Notes: generated from the letters alone by a model not told the origin. A DNA stretch of 64,000 nucleotides from Deinococcus sp. Arct2-2 (GCF_004801315.1 NZ_SSNW01000002.1:62001-126000), one strand, 5' to 3'. Shown: positions 17,145 to 26,774, counted from the first letter of the stretch. A program made the numbers and translations.

Positions 17145-18659
17145 TCAGCGGTTTTGTGGGAAGCCCAAATCGACTTTGCTGCTCGCTGGATCGGGCCAGC
17201 GCGACGTGATGACCTTGGAGCGGGTGTAGAACTTGACGCCTTCCGGGCCGTACATATGCGTATCTCCGAACAGGCTGGCCTTCCAACCGCCGAAGCTGTA
17301 ATACGCGACGGGCACAGGAATGGGCACGTTGACGCCCACCATGCCGACTTCCACATCGAACTGGAATTGGCGGGCCGCGCCGCCGTCGCGGGTGAAGATG
17401 GCGGTGCCGTTACCGAACTCGTTGCTGTTGATGAGTTCTAACCCTTCGGCATAGGTGTCGGCCCGCACCACGCACAGCACCGGGCCAAAGATTTCGTCGT
17501 CGTAAGCGGCCATTCCGGGCTTCACATTGTCCAGCAGCGACACGCCGAGGAAGAACCCGTCACCGTCGAATTGAGCGTCGCGCCCGTCTATAACGACAGT
17601 TGCGCCTTGTTCCTGTGCTGAGGCAATGTAGCCCGCCACTTTGTCGCGGTGTTCACGGGTAATCAGTGGCCCCATTTCGTTGCCTGCCACGTCGCCGGGG
17701 CCGATTTTCAGGGCGGGAACGCGCTCCCGAATGGCCCCGATCAGCTTGTCGCCAGAATCGCCCACTGCCACCAGCACGCTAATCGCCATGCATCGTTCGC
17801 CCGCCGAACCGTAGGCGGCACTCACGGCGGCATCGGCAGCCATACCAATGTCAGCGTCGGGCAGCACCAGCATGTGGTTTTTGGCTCCACCGAGCGCCTG
17901 TACGCGCTTGCCATTTTTGGTTCCCGTCTCGTAGATGTAGCGGGCAATCGGCGTGCTGCCCACGAAGGAGACGGCGGCAATGCCAGGATGATTCAAAATC
18001 GCGTCTACGGCTTCCTTATCGCCGTGAACGACGCTCAGCACGCCGTCAGGCAGGCCAGCATCTTTCAGCAGTTCAGCCAAAAACAGCGCCGAAGACGGGT
18101 CTTTTTCACTGGGTTTTAGAATAAAGGCGTTCCCGCAGGCCAGCGCGTTGGCGAGCATCCACAGCGGCACCATCGCCGGAAAGTTGAACGGCGTAATGCC
18201 CGCCACCACACCCAGCGGTTGCTGGATGGAGTACACGTCTACGCCCGTGCTGACCTGTTCAGAGTACCCGCCCTTGAGCAAATTGGGAATGCCACACGCA
18301 TATTCTACGTTCTCGATGCCGCGTGCAATCTCACCTAGCGCGTCGGAATGCACCTTGCCGTGCTCGCGGGTGATGATGCGGGCCAATTCGTCCTTGCGGG
18401 CCACCAGCAGCTCACGGAACTTGAAAATGACTTCGGAACGCTTGCCCAGCGACGTCGAGCGCCAGATGTTGGCCGCAGCAGTAGCAATCTGCACGGCGGC
18501 GTCAACTTCGGCGGTGCTTGCCAGCGGCACTTGCGCCTGAATCTGTCCGGTGGCGGGATTGTACACAGGCGCGGTACGGCCCGATTGCCCGGCAGCAGGG
18601 GCGTTGTTGAGCCAGTGGGCAAGGGTGTGGACGGTGGGGGTGGGGGCGGTTGCAGTCAT
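17145..18659 (-). CDS. mmsA: CoA-acylating methylmalonate-semialdehyde dehydrogenase
   Basis: A 504-residue aldehyde dehydrogenase. FNFPAMVPLWM and FVGSTPIARYIY form the NAD-binding region, and the catalytic Cys is in GERCMAI (Cys290). At the place of the usual ALDH general base there is Asn in GGAKNHMLVLPDAD (residue 261), the substitution that marks MMSDH enzymes using CoA instead of water. It converts methylmalonate or malonate semialdehyde to propionyl- or acetyl-CoA in valine, beta-alanine or inositol breakdown. The aminotransferase gene directly upstream on the same strand would supply malonate semialdehyde from beta-alanine. Confidence 0.92.
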   Translation of the reverse strand: MTATAPTPTVHTLAHWLNNAPAAGQSGRTAPVYNPATGQIQAQVPLASTAEVDAAVQIATAAANIWRSTSLGKRSEVIFKFRELLVARKDELARIITREHGKVHSDALGEIARGIENVEYACGIPNLLKGGYSEQVSTGVDVYSIQQPLGVVAGITPFNFPAMVPLWMLANALACGNAFILKPSEKDPSSALFLAELLKDAGLPDGVLSVVHGDKEAVDAILNHPGIAAVSFVGSTPIARYIYETGTKNGKRVQALGGAKNHMLVLPDADIGMAADAAVSAAYGSAGERCMAISVLVAVGDSGDKLIGAIRERVPALKIGPGDVAGNEMGPLITREHRDKVAGYIASAQEQGATVVIDGRDAQFDGDGFFLGVSLLDNVKPGMAAYDDEIFGPVLCVVRADTYAEGLELINSNEFGNGTAIFTRDGGAARQFQFDVEVGMVGVNVPIPVPVAYYSFGGWKASLFGDTHMYGPEGVKFYTRSKVITSRWPDPASSKVDLGFPQNR

Positions 18660-18741
18660 GGAAGAACCTCGGTTGGAGAGGGGGGTGAAGTGTCAGGAGA
18701 GGCTTGGGGAAAGGAGAACCGCTTCGCTCACTTCGGCCCCA

Positions 18742-18836
18742 GTTGCTTCGCAACAGTCCCCCCTTAAGGGGGGCGAGAACAGACTGAAGCCCATCACCGT
18801 TTACTCCTCACCCTTGAGTGGGAGACTGGGAGAGGG
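18742..18836. repeat. Extragenic palindromic repeats
   Basis: GTTGC-ttc-GCAAC (18742-18754) is followed by the perfect 16-bp palindrome CCCCCCTTAAGGGGGG (18758-18773), then CCTCACCC ... GGGAGAGGG (18806-18836). The same motif types occur together at 603-787. Here they sit between two co-directional genes, where a strong stem could also lower read-through into mmsA. Confidence 0.5.
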
Positions 18837-18858
18837 AAGTGAGCACCGCGAATGCTCT

Positions 18859-20217
18859 TCAATCTGCCGCCACTGGCTCTCCAATCATCTGATCCACCAA
18901 CGCCAGCGCTTCTTCATAGACGCTCAGGCCGTGATCGAGTTCTTCTTTGGTCACGACCAAGGGCGGGCAGACCCACAAGAAATTGAAGCGGCTGTAGGCG
19001 TAGACGTGCTTGCTCTTGATGTGCGCGGCCAGCCGTCCCATTTCGGGCGAGGTGCCGTTGAAGGGCGCGAGCGGTTCTTTGGTGGCCTTGTCCTTTACGA
19101 GTTCGATGACGCTGAACAGGCCTTTGTAGCGCACGTCGCCTACGCAGGCGAAGCGGGCTTTGATGGCCTCCAGCCGCTGCCCAAGGTACGCGCCGAGTTC
19201 GCGGGTATGTTCGAACAGGTGTTCTTCTTCGTACACGGCGAGGTTGCCAATTGCGGCGGCCAGACTGACCGGATGCCCGCTATAGGTCAGGCCACCCGCC
19301 AAAAAGTGTGTTTCAAAATACTCGGCAATGGCGTCGCTGACGATCATCGCGCCGAGGGGCATATAGCCGCTGGTGAGGCCCTTGGCACAGGTCACGATGT
19401 CGGGTTTGATGCCGTAATGCTGTGTGGCGAGCCAAGTTCCGGTGCGGCCGAACCCGCTCATCACTTCATCGTCGATGAGGAGAATGCCGTATTTGTCGCA
19501 CAGGGCGCGGAGCTTGGGGTAATAATCGTCGGGCGGCACCAGCAGACCGTTCGATCCGGTGATGCCTTCCACCATGATCGCGGCGACGTTGTGCGGGCCT
19601 TCCATCTGAATAATTTCTTCGATATGAGACACGCATTCGCGCTGGCAACTGTCGGGCGTTTTGCCGAAGGGGCAGCGGTAGCAGTACGGATCGAAGGCCC
19701 GCACGATTCCGGGCACACCGGGTTCCACAGGCCAGCGGCGCGGGTCGCCGGAAGCCGTCATGCTGCCCATCGTCGCGCCGTGATAAGAGCGGTACCGGGT
19801 AATAATCTTGTCGCGCCCCGTGTATAGACGGGCCATTTTCATGGCGTTTTCGTTGGCCTCGCTGCCGCCGAGGGTAAAAAAGCTCTTGCCTAAGCCCGTC
19901 ACTTCGGCCAGCTTTTTGCCCAGCGTGGCACGGACATCGGTGGCAAAGCTGGGGCCAGCAAAGCACATCACGTCCACCTGATCTTTGATGGCCTGAAGCA
20001 CGCGGGGATGCTGATGGCCCACGTTGATGTTGATCAGTTGGCTGGAAAAATCCAGCCACGTATGGCCGTCGCCGTCAAAAAAGTGGCTGCCCTTCCCGCC
20101 CGTCATGTGAATCGGGTTGGTTGTGTTCTGCACACTCCACGAAAACAGCGTGTAGTCGCGGTTGTCCTGAATGATCTGGCGGCTGTCGGGATGAGCCTGC
20201 GGAAAAGAATCGGGCAT
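18859..20217 (-). CDS. Class III omega-amino acid aminotransferase
   Basis: A 452-residue PLP-dependent aminotransferase of fold type I, class III. PLP contacts are GGSEANENAMKMAR, LLIDDEVMSGFGRTG (Asp249/250) and TCAKGLTSGYMPLGA with Lys279 as the Schiff-base Lys. A Cys cluster (Cys179, 182, 191, 195 in PYCYRCPF ... CQREC) is present, as in a subset of this family. Placement next to mmsA suggests beta-alanine or another omega-amino acid as donor and pyruvate as acceptor. The ATG at 20217 has GGGAGG 8 nt upstream; the longer frame to 20310 lacks a site. Confidence 0.85.
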   Translation of the reverse strand: MPDSFPQAHPDSRQIIQDNRDYTLFSWSVQNTTNPIHMTGGKGSHFFDGDGHTWLDFSSQLININVGHQHPRVLQAIKDQVDVMCFAGPSFATDVRATLGKKLAEVTGLGKSFFTLGGSEANENAMKMARLYTGRDKIITRYRSYHGATMGSMTASGDPRRWPVEPGVPGIVRAFDPYCYRCPFGKTPDSCQRECVSHIEEIIQMEGPHNVAAIMVEGITGSNGLLVPPDDYYPKLRALCDKYGILLIDDEVMSGFGRTGTWLATQHYGIKPDIVTCAKGLTSGYMPLGAMIVSDAIAEYFETHFLAGGLTYSGHPVSLAAAIGNLAVYEEEHLFEHTRELGAYLGQRLEAIKARFACVGDVRYKGLFSVIELVKDKATKEPLAPFNGTSPEMGRLAAHIKSKHVYAYSRFNFLWVCPPLVVTKEELDHGLSVYEEALALVDQMIGEPVAAD

Positions 20218-20360
20218 AGGTGACCTCCCTGAACTGAGTGTGCTGGCCTTCAGTTTAAGTTTATCTGCCCGGCAACGCGAGAGACACTGTGTCAAAGATT
20301 GCACCACCACTTCGGCTCAAGCTTAGAATATTTTTTAAATCGGTCCTTCATACTCATTGC

Positions 20361-20390
20361 TTGACAAAGTAAAGTGCTTTAGAGCAGAAT
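20361..20390 (+). promoter_or_regulatory. Sigma-70-like promoter of azoR
   Basis: TTGACA (20361-20366), an 18-bp spacer and CAGAAT (20385-20390) lie about 92 bp before the azoreductase ATG in an AT-rich patch. The -35 is perfect and the -10 matches 4 of 6. The opposite strand of the same spacer must hold the aminotransferase promoter. Confidence 0.6.
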
Positions 20391-20482
20391 ACATTCAGTT
20401 GAGAAAGATGTTTTTGCCGTAAGCCAGGTCTCGTGCGCAGCCGTTACCTTCCTCCCCCCCTTCAGCAACAGAGGAGATCCAC

Positions 20483-21127
20483 ATGACTAAAGTACTATTC
20501 GTAAAGGGCAATCCCAAGAGCACCGAGCAGTCTTATTCGCTTCGCCTCGGCCAGAGCTTTGTCGATGCCTACGCCGCGGAACATCCGGGCGCACAGGTCA
20601 CTGAACTCGACCTGTACGAGGGCAACATTCCCCTGATTGATGCAGAAGTGATGACTGCGTGGGGCAAATTGGCCCAACAGTCGGAACTCAGCCACCACGA
20701 AGCCGTCAAAGTGCAGCGCCTCGGTGAATTGGTAGACCAGTTTCTCGATTCCGACGTGATCGTGTTTGCCGCGCCTATGTGGAACTTTGGCTACCCTCCG
20801 ATGGTCAAGGCTTACATGGACGCCATCGCCGTCGCCGGAAAAACCTTCCAGTACACCGCCACTGGCCCCGTAGGACTGGCGTTGGGCAAAAAGGCGTTCA
20901 TCACCGAAGCACGCGGCGGCGTCTGGAGCGATGGCCCCGGACAGGGCATGGAGCATTCTCAAAGCCACTTGCGGGCCTTTTTAGGCTTTTTGGGCGTCAC
21001 AGACGTGCAAGTGCTGTTGGCTGAAGGCTTGGCCTTCGACCCCAGCAAAGGCGAAGAAATCCTGGCCGAGGCCGTGGCACGCGCCCAGCAGGCGGCCAAA
21101 GCTCAGCCTGTCGCGGCAACCGTCTAA
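20483..21127 (+). CDS. azoR: FMN-dependent NADH-azoreductase / quinone reductase
   Basis: A 214-residue flavodoxin-like protein (YwrO/AzoR family). The FMN phosphate loop is KGNPKSTEQSYSLRLG, PMWNFGYPPMVKAYMDAI is the isoalloxazine-binding block and TEARGGVWSDGP the second FMN/NADH loop. It reduces quinones and azo compounds by two electrons and is often linked to thiol or electrophile stress. AGGAGATC precedes the ATG and a good promoter lies upstream; a terminator follows, so it is probably monocistronic. Confidence 0.9.
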   Translation: MTKVLFVKGNPKSTEQSYSLRLGQSFVDAYAAEHPGAQVTELDLYEGNIPLIDAEVMTAWGKLAQQSELSHHEAVKVQRLGELVDQFLDSDVIVFAAPMWNFGYPPMVKAYMDAIAVAGKTFQYTATGPVGLALGKKAFITEARGGVWSDGPGQGMEHSQSHLRAFLGFLGVTDVQVLLAEGLAFDPSKGEEILAEAVARAQQAAKAQPVAATV

Positions 21128-21160
21128 CTCTAAAACCGTTTATCTCAAACAATTTGGACT

Positions 21161-21194
21161 CAGGGCCGCCAGAAATTGCTTCCCGGCGGCCCTG
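21161..21194 (+). terminator. Hairpin terminator after azoR
   Basis: CAGGGCCGCC and GGCGGCCCTG form a perfect 10-bp stem with a 14-nt loop, 34 bp after the azoR stop. Only TTCTGT follows, so termination may be incomplete. Confidence 0.65.
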
Positions 21195-21268
21195 TTCTGT
21201 GTCGCCAGAAAGCGGCCTGTTTGCAATCCTGCGCCTCAACCTTCCCCTTCCGTGTCACCATAAGCGCC

Positions 21269-24200
21269 ATGCCCGACGCCCTGACCACTGCGCAGCACCT
21301 CGTGCGCCTGCTGCAACGCCTGAACGAGTTGCACGCTTGGGCCGATGCCCGGACTTTGCCGCTGCCAGTGGGCATTTTTAGGGACGCGGCAGGGCAGGAA
21401 TGGCCGATTGAAGAAGGCGGGGCGTGGCCGTCGCGGGCCTTTCCGGTGGTCATGCGCTTTGAGGTCACGGTGCCGGACGCTTGGGCGGGACAAGCCGTGA
21501 CCGTGCAACTGTTACCCGGGGGCGAGGGCTTGCTGCGCGTGAACGGGGCCAGCGTGGGCGGCCTAAATCCATTTCATACCGAGATTCGGGTATTGGCCGC
21601 AGCGATGGGCGGCGAAGTATTGAGCCTAGAAATCGAAGCCAGCCCCAAAGGTCTTTTTGGTTCGCCAGAACGGAAAAATGCGCTGCACCGCGCCCGCTTG
21701 GTGGTTCCTGATCGTGGGGTGCGGGCGCTGTACGAAGACCTGCTGGCCATGTACGACGCGGCCCAGCATTTGCTGAAAGCAGGCCGCCCCGCCATTGCCG
21801 AGCGCCTGACCGACCTGCTGGCCGCGGCCTTTCGGCAAATTCCGCTGGAACGGGGCAACAGCGCGGCGTATCTGGCACGGGCGGTAGAAAACCCGGCTCT
21901 GAAGGCCACGCTGGACGGCCTCTGGGACGAATACGACTTTGAAACGGTCAGCCCGCTGCCTTACCCGGCGGAGTGGCAACCCCGATTGGCAGCGGCGCGG
22001 GAGTGGTTGCACACCGCGCTAGACGCACTCCGGGCCGAGTATCCGGCAGAAGGCAAGCTGGCTCTGACCGGACACGCGCACATTGATCTGGCGTGGCTGT
22101 GGCCCCTCTCAGAAACGCGGCGCAAGGCCCGGCGCACCTTTGCCACCGTGCTGAACCTGATGGAGCAGTACCCGGAGTTCGTCTTCAACCAGAGCATGGG
22201 CCAGCTCTATGAATTTGTACAGGAAGACGATCCCGCGCTGTTCGAGCAGATTCGGGCGCGGGTCAAAGAAGGGCGCTGGGACGTAGTGGGCGGCATGTGG
22301 GTGGAGCCGGACGGCAACTTGCCCAGCGGCGAGGCGTGGGCGCGGCAACTGCTGCACGGCCAACGCTACTTTCAGAAGGAATTTGGCGTGCAGGCGCGGG
22401 TCTGCTGGCTGCCCGACACCTTTGGGTACGCCGCCAACTTGCCGCAACTCCTCCGGCTGGCCGACTTGCCCAACTTTTTTACCACCAAGCTGAATTGGAA
22501 CGAAACCAATCTGTTTCCCTACGACCTGTACCACTGGGAGGGACTGGACGGCAGCCGCGTGCTGGCGCACAGTTTCGCCAATCCTGCCGAGGGCTACAAC
22601 GGCGACATCAAGGCGCTGGATACCTTCGAAACTTGGAAGGCGTTTCGGGGCAAGCGGCGGCATGGGGAAAGCCTGCTCAGCTTCGGCTACGGCGACGGCG
22701 GCGGCGGCCCAACGGCTGGAATGCTGGAACGCTACGCCCGCCAGCGCGATTTTCCGGGGCTGCCTAAGCTGCACATGTCGCGGGTGTCTGACTTCTATAG
22801 CCGGATTTCTGAGGAAACGCAGGCCACTTTGCCCGTATGGGTGGGCGAGCAATACTTCGAGTTGCACCGGGGAACCTATACCACGCAGGCCGAAATCAAG
22901 CGCCTGAATCGCCGTTTGGAACATACCTTGCCCGATGCCGAGGCCGCCTGTGCGCTGGCCGCCCGCCTCATTCATCGCCCTTACCCGTACGCCGAATTGC
23001 ACGCGCTCTGGAAGGTGCTGCTGCGAAACCAGTTTCACGATATTTTGCCGGGAAGCAGTGTACAGGCGGTGAATATGGTGGCCTGCGGCGAAATGGGGGA
23101 AGCGTTGGTGGCAGCAGCACAGGTGCGCGACGCGGCCTTACAAGCCCTCAGTGACGCAGTAGCGGGGCCAGAAAACCGTGTGGTGGTCTGGAATCTGACG
23201 CTGCAAGACCGCCCGTTGAGTGGGGAATTGAGCGGACTAGACGGATTGAAAATCCCGCCGGGGCTGACCGTACCGGGGCTGGGGTATCTGAGCTTTCCAG
23301 TGGTTTCTGCCGAGCCTCTACCCGCCCCCTTTTCACCCGACAGCTTGACGCTGGAAAACGAGTATTTGCGCGTGCAGGTGAGGGCTGACGGCACGCTGGA
23401 CAGCCTGTACGACAAGCAGCAAGACCGTGACATGCTGGACGTGGACGGGCGCGGCAACCAACTGTGGGCCTACGTGGACATTCCGCGCCAGTGGGAAGCG
23501 TGGGATATGGACGCCACCTACGCGCAGGAGGGCGAGGAGTGGACGGCGCTGGAGCAGCCTCGGCGCGTGAGTGCAACGGAAGTGCAGGTCAGGCGCGGCA
23601 GTCAGCACGAGCGGGGCAACCGCAGTGTAATTACGCAAACATACACGCTGAATCCGGGCAGCAAGCGGCTGGATATTCACACCCACGCCGACTGGCAGGG
23701 CCGCCGCTGCTTCCTGCGGGCGCTGGTGCCGCTGCAAGTGCGGGCCGATACCGCCACATTTGAAACCGCGTTTGGCGCAGTGACCCGCCCCACCCACACC
23801 AACACTCCGTGGGACGCCGCCCAATTCGAGAAACCCGGCCACCGTTGGGCCGACCTCAGCGAAGGCGGCAGCGGCGAGGCAGGCAGCGGCCTGAGCCTGC
23901 TCACCGACAGCAAATACGGCTACAGCGCGGCGGGGAACGTGCTGGGCCTGAGTCTCTTGCGCTCCCCCATCGCACCTGACCCCACTGCCGACGAGGGCGA
24001 GCATCAGTTCATGTACAGCCTCTACCCACACGCGGGTGACTGGCGAAACGACACGGTGGCGCAGGCCCACGATCTGAACGCGCCGTTACTGGCTTACCGC
24101 ACGGCTGCGAGCGGCAGAACCTTGCCCGAATCGGCCCGCCTGCTGCACCTTCAGGGCGGCCCCGGCCTGCGCCTGAGCGCCCTGAAATTGGCTGAAGACA

Positions 24201-24409
24201 GTGAGTCGGTTATTGTCCGGCTGTACGAAACACACGGCACACGCGGTCAGGCCACACTCACGGGGCTGGATATTTTGGGGCTACAGGACGGCTGGCAGGC
24301 GGTAAACTTGTTGGAAGAGGCGTTGAACACGGAGGCATCGGCTCCACAGAGAACGCTGGCCTTCACGCCATACCAAGTCCTCAGCCTGCGCTCTGGCGGC
24401 GGGAACTAG
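21269..24409 (+). CDS. GH38 alpha-mannosidase
   Basis: A 1046-residue glycoside hydrolase family 38 enzyme. The zinc site HAHIDLAWLWPLSE (about residue 275) carries the HxD motif, and LPDTFGYAANLPQLL (about 385) provides the zinc-bound Asp nucleophile. The C-terminal 400 residues form the beta-sandwich domains of bacterial GH38 proteins. No signal peptide is apparent, so it probably acts on mannosides in the cytosol. The ATG at 21269 is chosen because the upstream extension (from 21176) runs through the terminator and is Cys-rich. The last 130 bp are overlapped by an opposite-strand frame. Confidence 0.92.
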   Translation: MPDALTTAQHLVRLLQRLNELHAWADARTLPLPVGIFRDAAGQEWPIEEGGAWPSRAFPVVMRFEVTVPDAWAGQAVTVQLLPGGEGLLRVNGASVGGLNPFHTEIRVLAAAMGGEVLSLEIEASPKGLFGSPERKNALHRARLVVPDRGVRALYEDLLAMYDAAQHLLKAGRPAIAERLTDLLAAAFRQIPLERGNSAAYLARAVENPALKATLDGLWDEYDFETVSPLPYPAEWQPRLAAAREWLHTALDALRAEYPAEGKLALTGHAHIDLAWLWPLSETRRKARRTFATVLNLMEQYPEFVFNQSMGQLYEFVQEDDPALFEQIRARVKEGRWDVVGGMWVEPDGNLPSGEAWARQLLHGQRYFQKEFGVQARVCWLPDTFGYAANLPQLLRLADLPNFFTTKLNWNETNLFPYDLYHWEGLDGSRVLAHSFANPAEGYNGDIKALDTFETWKAFRGKRRHGESLLSFGYGDGGGGPTAGMLERYARQRDFPGLPKLHMSRVSDFYSRISEETQATLPVWVGEQYFELHRGTYTTQAEIKRLNRRLEHTLPDAEAACALAARLIHRPYPYAELHALWKVLLRNQFHDILPGSSVQAVNMVACGEMGEALVAAAQVRDAALQALSDAVAGPENRVVVWNLTLQDRPLSGELSGLDGLKIPPGLTVPGLGYLSFPVVSAEPLPAPFSPDSLTLENEYLRVQVRADGTLDSLYDKQQDRDMLDVDGRGNQLWAYVDIPRQWEAWDMDATYAQEGEEWTALEQPRRVSATEVQVRRGSQHERGNRSVITQTYTLNPGSKRLDIHTHADWQGRRCFLRALVPLQVRADTATFETAFGAVTRPTHTNTPWDAAQFEKPGHRWADLSEGGSGEAGSGLSLLTDSKYGYSAAGNVLGLSLLRSPIAPDPTADEGEHQFMYSLYPHAGDWRNDTVAQAHDLNAPLLAYRTAASGRTLPESARLLHLQGGPGLRLSALKLAEDSESVIVRLYETHGTRGQATLTGLDILGLQDGWQAVNLLEEALNTEASAPQRTLAFTPYQVLSLRSGGGN

Positions 24410-26179
24410 CCTGAACAGCGAGTACAACCCTGCCGTGTCGGCCCCGAAATTTACCTGTTCGTTGGACCAGTCTGGAAGCGGTACACCCAACAAGTAACCC
24501 TGTACGCGGCTACAACCGAGGTCACGCACGGCCTGCAACTGTGCCGGGGTTTCTATGCCTTCGGCCACCACTTCCAGATTCAGCGTGCGGGCCAAAGCGG
24601 TCATGGCCTGCATCACCCGCAGCGCCTCCTTCGATTCGCCCAGCGTGCGGACTAACTCTCGGTCAAGTTTCAGGACATCAAAGGGCAGCCGCAGCAGGCG
24701 CGACAGGTTAGACTCTCCGGCCCCAAAATCGTTGAGCGCGATTCGGACGCCCAAGGCACGCAGCGCCGCAAATTGCCGCGCCGTGAACTCGGGGTCTTGC
24801 ACGATGCCGCGCTCGGTGAGTTCGAGTTCTAGGGCGCTGGCATCAAGGTGATGGCGCTGGCAAGCGTCGTGAACGGTAGCCACGAAATCGGTACGGGCAA
24901 ACTGCTGAGGAGACACGTTGACCGCCACCCGCGCCGCCGGACGCCCGCTGCGCCGCCATAGGGCCACCTGAGCGCAGGCCGCGTTCAGTACCCAGCCCCC
25001 AATCGGCACGATCAGACCGGAATCTTCGGCGGCAGGAATAAACTCGTCGGGGCGCACCAACGAGCCGCCGTCGGGGAACCAGCGCAGCAAGGCTTCCATG
25101 CCCACGATCAGGCCAGTTTGGGGATCGACTTGAGGCTGATAATGCAACCTGAATTCTTCCCGTCCCAGTGCGGCCCGGAGCTGGTTGCCCACCAGCAGGC
25201 GTGCGCGGGCGCTGTCCTGCATTTCGGGCGCATAGTGCCGCCAAGCATTTTTGCCCGAACGTTTGGCCTGATACATAGCCAAATCGGCGTGCCGAAGCAG
25301 CGTGCCGGGATCGGTGCCGCCCTGCGGATACAGGCTGATGCCGATGCTGACCGTCAGAAACACCTCTTGCTCGAACACGCGAAACGGTTCGTCCAGCGCG
25401 TCGGCCAACAGGTGCGCGAGGGTTTCAGCGCTGGCCGCGTCAGGGGCGCTTTGGGCGCATACCGTAAACTCATCTCCGCCGATGCGGCCCAGCAGATCGC
25501 CGGGAGACAAGACCTGATTCAGTTTTTGGGCCACCAAACACAGCAGCGTATCGCCCGCCGCGTGGCCCAAAGTATCGTTGACGGCCTTGAATCCGTCCAA
25601 ATCCAGAAACAAGAGGGCAAAAGGCAAGCCCTCTGCGCCCAAGTCCGGTGATCCGGCCACCATCAGGGCCAGATGCGCCGCCACACCTGCCCGGTTGGCC
25701 AGTCCTGTGAGAGGATCGTGGTGGGCCAAATGCGCCATAGCTCGGGCCTGCCCACGGTGGTATTCGGCCTCGCGCTGCGCCCACGCCGCATGGGTTTGGG
25801 CCGCCAGCACGCCTACCCGTTGCCGCGCCTCTTCGTTCAGTCGCTTGCGCTCCAATTCCACTTGCGCCCTCAGGTGCTTCAGGGCCAACTTGGATTCTCC
25901 GAGGCGCTCAAAGACCTCGCTCTGGGTAGCGTGAATTTCCTCGGACAGCCGGGGCAGGCCCAGTTGCACGGCCAGCGTATGCGCCTGATCTAGCTCTGCC
26001 AAGGCTTCGGGCCAGCGCTCCAGCCGGGTCAGCAACGAGCCGAGCCGTTGCCGCTGACGGCCTTCCGCCTTGCGGTTGCCGCTACTTTGGGCCAACGCCA
26101 GCACCACATGGTGCAGCCGTTCGGCCTCTTCCAGCTCTCCCAACTGTTCGTGGGCGCGGGCCAGATGGTCGTAGCCCAC
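24281..26179 (-). CDS. GGDEF-EAL protein, 3' part of a frameshifted gene
   Basis: A 632-residue frame with TPR-like helices (1-150), a GGDEF domain (DPLTGLANR at 155, GRIGGDEF with the motif at 234-238) and an EAL domain (MEALLRW at 361, NVSP, LELTERG, AEGIE, QGYLLG at 560). The inhibitory RxxD site is absent (SPGD). In the EAL loop the usual DDFGTG is NDFGAG (483-488), so one metal-binding Asp is Asn; phosphodiesterase activity is uncertain. The last 50 residues past QGYLLGVPLP overlap the mannosidase gene and are atypical, so the original stop may have been lost. The frame starts in the middle of the TPR array, which suggests a frameshift at its start. Confidence 0.75.
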   Translation of the reverse strand: MGYDHLARAHEQLGELEEAERLHHVVLALAQSSGNRKAEGRQRQRLGSLLTRLERWPEALAELDQAHTLAVQLGLPRLSEEIHATQSEVFERLGESKLALKHLRAQVELERKRLNEEARQRVGVLAAQTHAAWAQREAEYHRGQARAMAHLAHHDPLTGLANRAGVAAHLALMVAGSPDLGAEGLPFALLFLDLDGFKAVNDTLGHAAGDTLLCLVAQKLNQVLSPGDLLGRIGGDEFTVCAQSAPDAASAETLAHLLADALDEPFRVFEQEVFLTVSIGISLYPQGGTDPGTLLRHADLAMYQAKRSGKNAWRHYAPEMQDSARARLLVGNQLRAALGREEFRLHYQPQVDPQTGLIVGMEALLRWFPDGGSLVRPDEFIPAAEDSGLIVPIGGWVLNAACAQVALWRRSGRPAARVAVNVSPQQFARTDFVATVHDACQRHHLDASALELELTERGIVQDPEFTARQFAALRALGVRIALNDFGAGESNLSRLLRLPFDVLKLDRELVRTLGESKEALRVMQAMTALARTLNLEVVAEGIETPAQLQAVRDLGCSRVQGYLLGVPLPDWSNEQVNFGADTAGLYSLFRLVPAARAQAEDLVWREGQRSLWSRCLRVQRLFQQVYRLPAVL

Positions 26180-26774
26180 CGTTTGTTTCTACCATCGCCA
26201 GACCGCCCTGATGGCAAGCGTCTACGCCTTGCCGCAGCCACCGGAGAGCTTCCTGCGGGTGGCCCGCCCCCAAATCCGAGACGCCCAACCCCACCAACGC
26301 GGAGCCAATTCCCTGCACATCGGCGGCGCTCCGGGCAAGAGCCAAGGCTTCCTCGAACACCAACCGCTGCGCCGCGTGATCGCCGAGTGCGCCGTCAAGG
26401 TTGGCCAACCCCGCCATAGGGCGTGCCAACCCTTCCAGTTCGTTCAGGTCGCGCAAAATGGCAATAGACCGCTGCTGCAACTCCAGCGCCATCGTGTCGT
26501 CGCCGAGTCCGGCCTGCACATGCCCCAAATGACTCAGCGCCCGCGCTTCGGCCTCGCGCTCGCCAGATTCTCTGGCCGCGTCTAGGGCGGTGGTGGCGTA
26601 CCGGAGCGTGGTGGCGTAGTCCGAGGTTTGAAAGCTGGCCCACGCCTCCCGGTTGGCGGCGTGGGCACGTTCGGCCACCTCCTGCCGCGCCAAGTCAGAG
26701 GAGAGCGAGGGCCAGCCCTCCTGAGTTCCCAACCGGCGCGGCGTTACCGCAACAGTCCCGTGTGCTGAGTCCAC
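26082..26774 (-). pseudogene. TPR sensor portion, 5' part of a frameshifted gene
   Basis: This 230-residue frame consists of TPR-type helices (for example DYATTLRYATTALDAARESG and AEARALSHLGHVQAGLGDD) up to LAMVETNGG, after which the sequence turns Arg/Pro-rich and unlike a protein. At that point the other frame continues naturally with VGYDHLARAHEQLGELEEAE, a further TPR. One extra base near 26180 (AAACGGTGGGC) explains the switch. The intact protein would be TPR-GGDEF-EAL of about 830 residues. It is either a true frameshift, a sequencing error, or a programmed slip (the site is not a typical slippery run). Confidence 0.7.

Noticed and set aside
26081..26180. Programmed frameshift in the TPR-GGDEF-EAL gene
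   Set aside because: The junction lacks a slippery heptamer and a clear downstream stem; a plain one-base change is simpler.
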